The notes under the pieces: model-generated
Seen by the model: only the letters and a program-made list of their open reading frames with translations
Databases searched by the model: none
What the model was told of the DNA's origin: nothing
In this document: piece after piece, positions 49,491 through 58,037 of the stretch
Layout of the letters: each line of letters starts with the position of its first letter
How positions within the stretch are numbered: the first letter of the stretch is position 1
Translations under genes and position numbers: made by a program
NCBI GenBank assembly: GCA_016711295.1
Contig: JADJTE010000012.1
Coordinates: forward strand, 1-64,000
DNA: 64,000 nucleotides
DNA from: Sphingobacteriales bacterium
Lineage (GTDB): Bacteria > Bacteroidota > Bacteroidia > Chitinophagales > UBA2359
Reading direction: 5' to 3'

Positions 49491-50660
49491 TTATTTTAAA
49501 ATATAGTATTTACACTCAACGATAGATTTTTCGTCCAAGATATTCAGTTTTTTAGCAGCACTTTTGGTCAGGCTCATCATCACATTTTCGTTGTTGAGGA
49601 TACTGGGTAGCCTTTCTATGACCATAACATAAATAGCTTTCCCGTTCATCGGGTTGCTGACACGCAAGATAGTGCGCAGGGGTGCGGTGCGGTGCAGGGC
49701 ATACATATTGCCGCCCGAGGTGGCTGATGCACCTGAATCATCAAAGCACGTTGTAATACCTGTTTGGGTTATTTTTCGATACATACCATTCGGGTCTTTT
49801 TCGACCGAGCTATATTTGCGCTCAAATGCCGATAGCGATTTGCTCGCGGGTGCTGCTGGTGTTGCACTTGTTTTATTAGCTACTTTGACCAATGCCTCGC
49901 CGCTTGGTATCACCCACTCCACGATGATGTCTTGCCCAGGTTTGACGGCAAAGTCGGGCAATTTATTCCATGCTTGCAGCGCGGTGATATTTTGGTTATA
50001 CATTTTAGCAATGCTATACAATGTTTCGCCTTGCCCTACTTTGTGTTTGATGGGCTTCGGTTGGGTAGTGGCTTTGGCGGGTGCAGTGGCTTTGGTCGCA
50101 GTCGTATCCGATAAGGTTTTGACAGTAGTTTTGGTTTCGGCAACAGAGGCGGTTTTGGGTTTATCGCTCACAATATCCTTTACTGCTTGCTGTATGCTCT
50201 TGCCCGCATTAGGGTCTTTTACCACAACAACAGCATTATTTGCCGGTTTTTCCGTATTTTTGGCGGTGCTTGGCGCGGTTTTTACCTTGCTCAAATCTGC
50301 TTTTTCGTTGGGCAAGGTCGGGTTACTATCCATGCGCACGGCTACGCCCGCCCCAGCCGATTTTGATTTGCCCGGAATTTTAACTATATCGCCTTGTTTG
50401 ATACCCGCAGTAGCTATTTTGGGGTTAGCTGGTTTTAAAGGATCAATATTTACGTTGTAGTTAACCGCTATTTTATACAGCGTTTCGCCTTTGACTACTT
50501 GGTGTGTAGCAGCAGTTTGGGCATATATCGGCGATAAAGACAAGGTCAATGCCACAAGTACAAAAAAACGGTTTAATTGCGTGGTATAAAAAGATATTTT
50601 TTTATAAAAAAGATTATTTGTTTGTAGCGCAAAAAAGAACAGTTCGCAAAAATACTTCAT
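49491..50660 (-). CDS. Secreted protein with two LysM domains and RlpA-like C-terminal domain
   Basis: A 389-residue protein. A hydrophobic segment at residues ~30-48 (RFFVLVALTLSLSPIYAQ) acts as signal peptide behind an unusually long N-region, because no later ATG exists. LysM 1 is at residues ~53-97 (HQVVKGETLYKIAVNYNVNI, GDIVKIPG) and LysM 2 at ~205-250 (HKVGQGETLYSIAKMYNQNI, PGQDIIVEW), with an Ala/Lys/Thr-rich linker. The C-terminal ~110 residues (TTCFDDSGASATSGGNMYAL, HRTAPLRTILRVSNPMNGKA, VMVIERLPSI) resemble a double-psi beta-barrel of RlpA/septal proteins. It binds peptidoglycan. Confidence 0.82.
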   Translation of the reverse strand: MKYFCELFFFALQTNNLFYKKISFYTTQLNRFFVLVALTLSLSPIYAQTAATHQVVKGETLYKIAVNYNVNIDPLKPANPKIATAGIKQGDIVKIPGKSKSAGAGVAVRMDSNPTLPNEKADLSKVKTAPSTAKNTEKPANNAVVVVKDPNAGKSIQQAVKDIVSDKPKTASVAETKTTVKTLSDTTATKATAPAKATTQPKPIKHKVGQGETLYSIAKMYNQNITALQAWNKLPDFAVKPGQDIIVEWVIPSGEALVKVANKTSATPAAPASKSLSAFERKYSSVEKDPNGMYRKITQTGITTCFDDSGASATSGGNMYALHRTAPLRTILRVSNPMNGKAIYVMVIERLPSILNNENVMMSLTKSAAKKLNILDEKSIVECKYYILK

Positions 50661-50753
50661 CGCTTGTTAGGTGCCTTATTTTGCGAAGTTCTGCGCAACC
50701 CTATCAAATCGTGTATTTACGAATTGTATAGGCACTTTGTAAGCTACAACGTG

Positions 50754-50761
50754 CAAAGTTA
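50754..50761 (-). promoter_or_regulatory. -7-like box upstream of the LysM gene
   Basis: TAACTTTG on the minus strand, 94 bp before the LysM start codon. No good -33 box is visible. The 135-bp gap is shared with the divergent kinase-like gene. Confidence 0.4.
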
Positions 50762-50831
50762 CGATATTTAGTCTATAATGCAGTACTAAGGTTTAATGCT
50801 ATACACAAAAAAAATAAATTTTCTTGCCCTT

Positions 50832-52622
50832 ATGCTACATGCTATTACCCAAAAAGGCACACATTTACACATAGACGACCGCAACGAATTATATAGGGGC
50901 GGCGAAGGGCGTATATTATTGCTCGACGAATTGCCCAATATGGTCGTTAAGCTATACTTAGACCCTAACAAGGCAATGTCAGCAGCCCAATTTGATGCCT
51001 TGCAAAGTTTAGACCCGCACTATTTTGTAGCACCTATCGAGTTGGTATTTGATGCTGCGCCTCCGTCCTCCGCCCAACTGCGTAGTATATTGGGTTTTAC
51101 GATGCCTTATTTAGACGATACCGAACACATACCGCTCAATGCCTTATTCAGCCCTGCTTATTGCCAAAGGCACCAAATAGATTACGGGCGCAAAATAGGC
51201 ATTATCCGACAAATGTCGGCTGCTTTGACTGCGGTGCACGCGCAAAATATCTGTATTAGCGACCTTAGCGGCTTAAACACCCTCATCAATCGGCGTACTG
51301 ATGCCGTTCGGTTTATCGATACCGATTCGTACCAAACCCTTGCACACCCACATTCGGGCGTATTGCTCGACGATATACGCGACTATCTGTATGGCGGAAA
51401 AATCTGCCCCGAAAGCGATTGTTTTGCCTTGGCAGTTTTGGCATTTCAATTGTTGGCACATACCCACCCATTCAGAGGGATACACAGGAAGTATGCCTCT
51501 TTGTCGGAGCGCGTCATACGACGTTTGCCCGTTTTTATCACCGATAGCGACCTAACACCGCCCAAGTGCTACGCACCGCTGCAAGTTCCCCTGCTCCAAC
51601 AACAATTTGAGGCTATTTTTGTGCAGGGCAGCCGCCACCACCTATCCTTATCTGATGCTGACGTATCGTGCCAACACAAGACTGCATCAAATTCGAAGCA
51701 AGCAATATCACCCCTTAGCTTGCCTACTAACTCGACTATTTCGGGCAATTCGGGGCAATTGCGCTGGCAAACAGCCTTCCCGCTGGCAGTAGATGAACTT
51801 GTTCAGGGCGTATTTGCCCTGCCGCGCCGCTTGGCAATACGCACCAATCAACGCTATTGCGTGTTTGATGCGTCCAATAGCGGTGTACTGCGGCTAACCG
51901 ACCAAATAGACAGTTCCGATTATGACCAATTCTATATCGGCAATACACAAATAGTAGCCCTAAAAGCCGACCAACTCTATGCCATCAACGACCGACAAGC
52001 AGCTATGTCCTTAGACAACGTATCGGGCGTGGGGGCACAACGCTGTATCGTCCAATATGGCAATATGTTGGCAATGGTAGGCGACCAATATTTGCGTCAA
52101 CTATATTTGGACGACATAAACGGCAATTTTATCCGAATGACCCATACACCCGTAGCAGGCAAGGCTTTCCGCGCGTCCGATACTGCTATTTGGCAGAGTG
52201 TGGGCGGGCAATATTGCCTATTCTATCGGTCGGGCGAACACCTATCAAGTGCTTGGTGCGATGCCAAATTGCGCAACCTATATTTAGCCGAGCAGCATGG
52301 CATAGCTGCCATAGCTCACCTGCATCAGGGCACCGAGCAATTGCGTTATATATTTGGAAGTTTGCATCACTTGCATTGGCAAAGTTCAGCTGTTGAAGCT
52401 ACACAATTAAGTGCAGTAGCTTACCGCCCTATTCAAAAAGGGCACGGTTGGCTATTTGAACCTGCTGACAATACATTAGTCCTGCGCCGCACCGAAGATT
52501 TTGCCGTATTACAAACCGCTCCTTGCCCCATCCTAAGCACCCAAACACAACTCTACTATACCGAAGCGGGCATAGTGGCATGGGAAGGCAACGAGGTTTG
52601 GCTCATCAATACGATGCGGTAG
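50832..52622 (+). CDS. Protein-kinase-like domain fused to a C-terminal repeat (propeller-like) domain
   Basis: 597 residues from the ATG at 50832 (an in-frame ATG at 50796 is possible). The N-terminal ~270 residues resemble the kinase of TerY/PP2C/kinase triads: glycine loop RGGEGRILLL, lysine in MVVKLYLD (near residue 40), catalytic-loop equivalent ISDLSGLNTLI (Asp and Asn kept, HRD His lost), metal motif FIDTDSYQ in place of DFG, and DCFALAVLAFQLLAHTHPF as the F-helix region. After a Ser/Thr-rich linker (~285-315), residues ~320-597 contain repeating beta units (GVFALPRRLAIRTNQRYCVF, NTQIVALKADQLYAINDRQA, NMLAMVGDQYLRQLYLDDIN, GIVAWEGNEVWLINTMR). No signal peptide. No phosphatase or VWA partner is adjacent. 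Confidence 0.72.
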   Translation: MLHAITQKGTHLHIDDRNELYRGGEGRILLLDELPNMVVKLYLDPNKAMSAAQFDALQSLDPHYFVAPIELVFDAAPPSSAQLRSILGFTMPYLDDTEHIPLNALFSPAYCQRHQIDYGRKIGIIRQMSAALTAVHAQNICISDLSGLNTLINRRTDAVRFIDTDSYQTLAHPHSGVLLDDIRDYLYGGKICPESDCFALAVLAFQLLAHTHPFRGIHRKYASLSERVIRRLPVFITDSDLTPPKCYAPLQVPLLQQQFEAIFVQGSRHHLSLSDADVSCQHKTASNSKQAISPLSLPTNSTISGNSGQLRWQTAFPLAVDELVQGVFALPRRLAIRTNQRYCVFDASNSGVLRLTDQIDSSDYDQFYIGNTQIVALKADQLYAINDRQAAMSLDNVSGVGAQRCIVQYGNMLAMVGDQYLRQLYLDDINGNFIRMTHTPVAGKAFRASDTAIWQSVGGQYCLFYRSGEHLSSAWCDAKLRNLYLAEQHGIAAIAHLHQGTEQLRYIFGSLHHLHWQSSAVEATQLSAVAYRPIQKGHGWLFEPADNTLVLRRTEDFAVLQTAPCPILSTQTQLYYTEAGIVAWEGNEVWLINTMR

Positions 52623-52682
52623 GCGGCACACCTCACCAAAAACAAAGTACTAAGAACAGCACTATAAAGCACCCGCTATCGC

Positions 52683-53240
52683 TCAATCTATGGGGCGCAT
52701 TTTTCCGTACAACCCGCGCAGTATACCATATAATACAGCTAATATCGCAAGGGCAAAAAACAGCCATTTGCCACTTGTAAATATTCCCGTAGCCACTGCC
52801 CATGTATAGCTAACAGCGGGGTAATCATTGAGCAAGGTGACGATGCAAATATTTTCGGCTATATCAAAGCCAAAAATGCCCAAGGGTAGCAGGTTCGCAG
52901 TCGCGAAAGGGCGATAAGGGCGGTTGCGATAGAGCAAAGATAGTATTACCACAAACAAAGCGGTGTATACGATGGGATAGGCTATGTCGGTAGTGACTTC
53001 TATGTAGGCGTATTGTTGGCGGGCTGCTTGTCCGTACTTATCGAGCATCTGCCATATAACGTCGGGCTGATAATAGGGCAATAAATCGATAATGCCTACT
53101 TGCTGCCCTGCCAATTGATTGATGCGCTGCTCGGCATTGGGCAAAATATAGGCGGGAAATAAGGCATACAACAACAATAAAACGAGCAAAATAGGCACGC
53201 GAGCGGTTCGGTAAGCCCAATTAGACAAGGCGGTAAGCAT
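52683..53240 (-). CDS. Integral membrane protein, four predicted helices
   Basis: A 185-residue protein. Hydrophobic segments: RVPILLVLLLLYALFPAYIL (residues ~14-33), DIAYPIVYTALFVVILSLLY (~85-104), TANLLPLGIFGFDIAENICI (~113-132) and SGKWLFFALAILAVLYGILR (~155-175). The loop between helices 1 and 2 (~50 residues) would be outside. No family recognised. Confidence 0.62.
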   Translation of the reverse strand: MLTALSNWAYRTARVPILLVLLLLYALFPAYILPNAEQRINQLAGQQVGIIDLLPYYQPDVIWQMLDKYGQAARQQYAYIEVTTDIAYPIVYTALFVVILSLLYRNRPYRPFATANLLPLGIFGFDIAENICIVTLLNDYPAVSYTWAVATGIFTSGKWLFFALAILAVLYGILRGLYGKMRPID

Positions 53241-53352
53241 ACAATATTAAACAATTATGCTGTATCGATAATACATTTTGATTACTATCGAAAATTATGT
53301 ATATTTTTAACAGACACATAACTTATGAATACGGCATGAAACTCAATCAAGG

Positions 53353-53482
53353 CAATGATTGTAACTATTTAGGTATAGGGTTTTGGGTATATGGGGTAAT
53401 GAGCAATACTTATCTAATAATGCCCAAGATCGCTGCATATTCGATTAGTTCCCCCTACAAGGCTAAATAGTTACCAATGATT
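53353..53482 (-). mobile_element. MITE module M1 (114 bp) with 8-bp target duplication
   Basis: The element is 53361-53474, with ends GTAACTATTTA and TAAATAGTTAC, in reverse orientation relative to 1654-1785. It is flanked by CAATGATT at 53353-53360 and 53475-53482. The last base of the right duplication is the first base of the MbnP-like gene's stop codon (minus strand), so the insertion sits exactly at the gene end. The rest of the 53241-53352 gap contains a decayed M3 fragment (AACAGACACATAAC and CGGCATGAAACTC). Confidence 0.92.
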
Positions 53483-54203
53483 TATTCAAAGGCTAGGGCA
53501 AAATTATTGACCATTGTGAGGGCATCGGGAAAATTGTCGAATGTTTGGGTATTTCCGTTGTTAATGAGGTCTATATTTTGCGGGGTATTCCATAGTTTAT
53601 CGAAATCGAGGGTTAGCGTTAGTTCGGCGGGGTCTTTTCCTACTTCGAGGTTTCGGGGCAGGCTCACTTGTCGGAATAGGTCGTCAAACCCTGTATGAAA
53701 AATAAACGCTTGATTGGGCACGGCGGTAGATCGGCAGTTACGTAGCCTTCCACTTTGGCAAAAATATATTTAGATGCCCAATCCCAATAATGGGCAACGG
53801 CATAGCTCAGTGGGTTAGGCGGGGCAATGTCGGCGGGATTAGTGGCATTTTTGAGGGAGTCCAGTCCCAGACCAAATTTGAGTGCGGTATAAGTGCCAGT
53901 GGGCAGGGTGTCGGTCAGTATTTTGGGGCTATTAAAATCATGGAGTATGACATCGAATAGCTCTACCTCTGTACCGTCGTCTTTCAGCAAGCGAAGGTCG
54001 GACAAATAAAATAGGAGTGTATTGACTCGATAGCGTTGCCCCAAGGCGTTGGTATAAACTTCGTTCAGTGCAAATTCCTTGCCATTGGCTTTTGCCTTGA
54101 TGTTGAGGGTGACGACTTGGGCTTCGGGGTCTTTTTCGCAAGCTGATAGCAGGCAAGCAAATAATGCCAAGCAACTGACATAGAAGAATAATCGGAAAGA
54201 CAT
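53482..54203 (-). CDS. MbnP-like copper-binding lipoprotein (one-base frameshift)
   Basis: About 240 residues. The signal LFFYVSCLALFACLLSACEK has lipobox LSAC. The domain shows VTLNIKAKANGKEFALNEVY, YRVNTLLFYLSDLRLLKDDG, then LPTGTYTALKFGLGLDSLKN, YDWASKYIF-type aromatic segments, and after the break near 53721 FIFHTGFDDLFRQVSLPRN. These match the MbnP-like family (periplasmic, copper-binding via kynurenine made by MbnH). No MbnH-type cytochrome peroxidase is in the window. The frame is restored by one extra C at 53721. Confidence 0.83.
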
Positions 54204-54273
54204 GGCTTTAAGGGATTAAGGGAAAATTGATTATTAGGGTTAGATGAAGCGATGGGAAAAAGTATTTTGTTTT

Positions 54274-54303
54274 CATAGCCCATGATTGGAATTGTGGGCT
54301 ATG
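54274..54303. terminator. Hairpin between the MbnP-like and ALDH genes
   Basis: CATAGCCCA (54274-54282) pairs with TGGGCTATG (54295-54303), with TGTTTTTTTC following on the plus strand. Because the nearest gene end is that of the minus-strand ALDH, the direction is unclear. A longer inverted pair (AGACTTGTGGC near 54325 and GCCACAAGTCT near 54410) lies between it and the ALDH stop. Confidence 0.42.
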
Positions 54304-54433
54304 TGTTTTTTTCTGCAAATAATAGACTTGTGGCGGCGGCACTTACTTGGGCGTAAAATGGTGCTTTTCAGCCCCAAAACTGCTCTTTTTCCACTCCAAC
54401 CCGACCACAGCCACAAGTCTAATTTCGTTTTGT

Positions 54434-55963
54434 TTATAGGTCAAATTTGATTCCTTGTGCCAGCGGCACGGTCGTGCTGTAATTGATGGTATTAGTTTGT
54501 CGGCGCATATAGGCTTTCCAAGCATCGCTGCCCGATTCGCGTCCGCCGCCGGTTTCTTTTTCGCCGCCGAAAGCACCGCCTATCTCCGCGCCTGATGTGC
54601 CGATATTGACGTTAGCAATACCGCAGTCTGAGCCTTCGTGCGACAAAAATTGTTCTGCTTCGCGTAGGTTAGTGGTCATAATCGCCGAAGACAAACCTTG
54701 TGGTACATCGTTTTGTAGGGCAATAGCTTCATCTACGTGGTCGTATTGCAGCAAGTATAAAATAGGGGCAAAAGTCTCGTGTTTGACGATATTGTATTGT
54801 TCGGCTACTTCAATAATACAAGGACGCACGTAGCACCCCGACTCATAGCCTTCGCCCGACAAGATGCCGCCTTCGACCAATACTTTGCCGCCCGACTCCT
54901 GGGCAATCCTGACCGCATATTCATAGGCTTGCACAGCGGCGGTATCGATAAGTGGCCCTACGTGGTTATTTTCGTCTAAGGGATTGCCGATGCGCAATTG
55001 GCTATATGCCTTGACGAGTGCATTTTTCACTTTGTCGTAAATACTGCTGTGTACGATGAGGCGGCGCGTAGTAGTACAGCGTTGCCCGCATGTGCCTACT
55101 GCGCCAAATACCGCTCCTACGAGTAACTGTAGGTCGGCGCTTTCGGTCATGATGATGGCGTTGTTTCCGCCCAATTCTAAGAGGCTTCGCCCCAAGCGTT
55201 CGGCAACGGTTTTGCCTACAATTTTGCCCATTCGCGTAGAGCCCGTAGCCGATATGAGCGGCACGCGGCTGTCGTTTGAAAGATATTCGCCGATGCGATA
55301 ATCGCCATTTAGTAAGCACGAAATACCTTCGGGCAGGTGGTTGTCGCGCAATACTTGGGCAAAAATATGTTGGCAGGCGACGGAGGTAAGTGGTGTTTTT
55401 TCGGAGGGTTTCCAGATACACACGTCACCGCAAACCCAAGCTAAGGCGGCGTTCCAAGCCCATACCGCCACAGGAAAATTGAATGCCGTGATGATACCTA
55501 CAATGCCAAGCGGGTGCCATTGTTCGTACATGCGGTGGTACGGACGCTCGGAATGGATAGTAAGCCCATAGAGCTGGCGCGATAGACCTACGGCAAAGTC
55601 GCAAATGTCTATCATCTCTTGTACTTCGCCGTAGCCTTCTTGTAGGCTTTTGCCCATTTCGTATGATACCAATTTGCCGAGTGGCTCTTTGTATTGGCGC
55701 AATTTTTCGCCAAACTGACGCACAATCTCGCCGCGTTTGGGGGCGGGCACCATGCGCCAAGTCTGAAATGCAGTGCTTGCAGCACTTATCACTGCTTCGT
55801 AGTCGTGGTGGGTAGCGGCTTTTACATAGCCGATGATATTGCCGTCAACGGGCGAATAGGATACGATGAGTTCGCCATCGCCGTCTATCCATTGCTGCCC
55901 CGTCGAAACGCCGAGGTTATGTTCGTGGATACCTAATTGGGACAAAAACGTGGTTTCGGTCAT
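54434..55963 (-). CDS. Aldehyde dehydrogenase, ALDH7/antiquitin-like (alpha-aminoadipic semialdehyde type)
   Basis: A 509-residue enzyme, intact, NAD-dependent. PLGIVGIITAFNFPVAVWAW and CIWKPSEKTPLTSVACQ are cofactor-binding; SATGSTRMG, LLELGGNNAIIM (general-base Glu) and TCGQRCTTTRRL (catalytic Cys) follow; the late motif is HETFAPILYLLQYDHVDEAI. GGAFGGEKETGGGRESGSDA and NTINYSTTVPLAQGIKFDL are characteristic of the ALDH7A1/AmaB branch, which oxidises aminoadipate semialdehyde in lysine breakdown. No lysine-degradation partner is adjacent, so the substrate is inferred from the subfamily only. Confidence 0.92.
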   Translation of the reverse strand: MTETTFLSQLGIHEHNLGVSTGQQWIDGDGELIVSYSPVDGNIIGYVKAATHHDYEAVISAASTAFQTWRMVPAPKRGEIVRQFGEKLRQYKEPLGKLVSYEMGKSLQEGYGEVQEMIDICDFAVGLSRQLYGLTIHSERPYHRMYEQWHPLGIVGIITAFNFPVAVWAWNAALAWVCGDVCIWKPSEKTPLTSVACQHIFAQVLRDNHLPEGISCLLNGDYRIGEYLSNDSRVPLISATGSTRMGKIVGKTVAERLGRSLLELGGNNAIIMTESADLQLLVGAVFGAVGTCGQRCTTTRRLIVHSSIYDKVKNALVKAYSQLRIGNPLDENNHVGPLIDTAAVQAYEYAVRIAQESGGKVLVEGGILSGEGYESGCYVRPCIIEVAEQYNIVKHETFAPILYLLQYDHVDEAIALQNDVPQGLSSAIMTTNLREAEQFLSHEGSDCGIANVNIGTSGAEIGGAFGGEKETGGGRESGSDAWKAYMRRQTNTINYSTTVPLAQGIKFDL

Positions 55964-56086
55964 ATTTTTATGATATAATGTGTTTTTTCAAGTTTAGTTC
56001 TATGTCAAATTTGCCGCAAAGGTACAAAATAAGTGGCTAATCTGTTGTATAATGCGGTATTTCGGCGTTAGTATTGTCGATAGAAC

Positions 56087-56190
56087 GTAACTATTTATCC
56101 TCATAGGGAGAATAGCTGTTTCTAATCGAATATGCAACGATATCACGCCTTATCACCCCATACCCAAAACCCTATACCCTAAATAGCTAC
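56087..56190 (+). mobile_element. MITE module M1 (104 bp), no target duplication, fused to a truncated gene
   Basis: Starts GTAACTATTTATCC and ends CCCTAAATAGCTAC. It is 104 bp with a shortened interior. Flanks differ (GATAGAAC on the left, TTTGCCGA on the right), unlike the copies at 1646, 23938, 43412 and 53353. Its right edge opens directly into the coding frame of the downstream TPR-like gene. Confidence 0.85.
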
Positions 56191-57714
56191 TTTGCCGAAA
56201 AAGCGTATTTCAAAAAATATGCCTACAAACAGCAAAGCAATCCCAAGGATAACCCCTATATGCGCTTGTTCGATACCATAGACAAGCAAGCAAGTTATGA
56301 CGAAGATAAATTGCTCAAAAAATTTGCCCATGATGCCATTGGTCAAAAGTTGTCGGCAGCCAAAAATTATCTCTACCAACTTATTTTAGACTGCCTGACG
56401 ATGTATGATGCAGCGGGCGAATCGCTGCGCCACAAATTGCGCCAACACATACGCCATATCGAAGTATTGATAGACCGAGGTTTGTTTGAGCAAGCATCGA
56501 AAAAAATAGAAACAACCCGCAAACTGCTACACCCCGACAATATTATCAACCAATATAGCTGGCATATAGAACTGATAAACCTACAATTAGAGATATTGCC
56601 CTACAAAACAGAGGTGTTTGAGGCGCGTATGCAATTGCAGGACGAAAAAAGCTATATTTTGACTGTAGTGACCAATAGCCAAAGCTATTATAACCTTTAC
56701 CTCAAATCGCTTCATCTGCTCGAACAAACAGGCGACAAACAACTCGCCAAGCACCACCGCCAAGCCGAGCAGTTTGAGCGTATAGTTGAGCACCCACTCA
56801 TGGCAGACATCAATTTGGCACTATCTTTCAATCCGCGTTTATTTTTTTGTAATACTTGGTTCAATTATCACCTATGGCGTGGCGACTATACGCAAGCCCT
56901 ATATTATGCACAGTTGCAATTAGCACAGTTCGATACGCCCATGTTGCAAACCAGCAATGTGCAAAAATATATGATAGCTTACAAAGGTGTGTTGCTTGCC
57001 CTCACACGTCTGCACGACTTTGAGCAATTCGATGCTACGGTCGAATCGGCTACACGGTGGTACGAAGCAAATGTTCGGTACATAACGCCCGAATCCGTCA
57101 ATACGCTGCAAGACGTATTATATGGTTCGCCGTTTGATGCCTATTACCAAGAAAAAAACTATTCGCGGGCAATCGCACTCATTCCACAAATCAAAGTTTA
57201 TCTGAGCAATCCATTCGCACAACGACAAAAAGGCAATAACCTACATTATCGCTTGTGTATTGCCGCGCTTTATTTCTACGAACACCAATACGACCAAGCC
57301 CTCGAAGAACTGAACACCCTATTAGACGACAAAGATTTTGATACCGTGCCCATCATACACGGCACAGCTCGCATACTGCACCTGCTCATTCACCTCGAAT
57401 TGCACAACGAACTATTGCTCGAATCGCTGGGCAGGGCTACCTATCGCTTTTTGTATCAAACCGACCTTAATTACCAAGTAGAAACGGCTATCGTGCGTTT
57501 CTTGCGCAACGTAGCACAATATCCTAACCGCAAAGCCTTTAACGAGGGCTTGCGCCAACTACGCGACAAATTGCAAACTTGGCATGACGACGGATTTGAA
57601 CGCGAAGCCTTCGTCAGAATCCATTATTTAGGATGGATAAATAGCAAATTAGCAGGCTGTACTGTCCGTGAATGGCAACAAAAACAAAATAATATGCTCG
57701 TTACAGTGGCATAA
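56191..57714 (+). CDS. TPR-like all-helical protein, paralogue of the 20492 gene, 5' end lost at a MITE
   Basis: The frame is open upstream of the first ATG (56260). It begins right at the MITE edge with FAEKAYFKKYAYKQQSNPKD, the conserved EKAYFK signature that normally follows ~10-15 N-terminal residues (compare KLTKEEKRHFK in the 20492 gene). LFDTIDKQASYDEDKLLKKF, GQKLSAAKNYLYQLILDCLT and TPR-like helix pairs follow (YTQALYYAQLQLAQFD, YDQALEELNTLL). In-frame codons extend through most of the MITE to a TAG near its left end, without an ATG. A product could start at 56260 and lack the N-terminal motif. A strong terminator follows. Function unknown. Confidence 0.72.
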   Translation, partial: FAEKAYFKKYAYKQQSNPKDNPYMRLFDTIDKQASYDEDKLLKKFAHDAIGQKLSAAKNYLYQLILDCLTMYDAAGESLRHKLRQHIRHIEVLIDRGLFEQASKKIETTRKLLHPDNIINQYSWHIELINLQLEILPYKTEVFEARMQLQDEKSYILTVVTNSQSYYNLYLKSLHLLEQTGDKQLAKHHRQAEQFERIVEHPLMADINLALSFNPRLFFCNTWFNYHLWRGDYTQALYYAQLQLAQFDTPMLQTSNVQKYMIAYKGVLLALTRLHDFEQFDATVESATRWYEANVRYITPESVNTLQDVLYGSPFDAYYQEKNYSRAIALIPQIKVYLSNPFAQRQKGNNLHYRLCIAALYFYEHQYDQALEELNTLLDDKDFDTVPIIHGTARILHLLIHLELHNELLLESLGRATYRFLYQTDLNYQVETAIVRFLRNVAQYPNRKAFNEGLRQLRDKLQTWHDDGFEREAFVRIHYLGWINSKLAGCTVREWQQKQNNMLVTVA

Positions 57715-57734
57715 TAACGTGAAAAATTGGGCAA

Positions 57735-57768
57735 ATCGGGCGTTTTTTCAGAAAAACGCCCGATTTTT
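57735..57768 (+). terminator. Rho-independent terminator
   Basis: AAATCGGGCGTTTTT (57735-57749) and AAAAACGCCCGATTT (57754-57768), a perfect 15-bp stem with a 4-nt loop, then TTTTATGG. The rest of 57769-58037 holds no recognised gene. Confidence 0.9.
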
Positions 57769-58037
57769 TTATGGTTTATGAGGGTCAAAAAAAGGGTCAG
57801 AAATAGAACGAAAAAGGTATATAATCGGCTGACAATCAGGTATTTGCAATCCAAAAATAATGTGCGCAAAAGTTGAAAAACAATATTAATTTGGTTTGGC
57901 ATCGGGTATTGTGGCGATGTATTTTTGCATCATCAACCACTACAAACGACAAGGTTTGCACCCTAAACCCCAATAAATTATCCAATTTTATTTTTCTTTT
58001 TATCAATTAATCTTTCACTTTTTAAATCTTTTTTACC

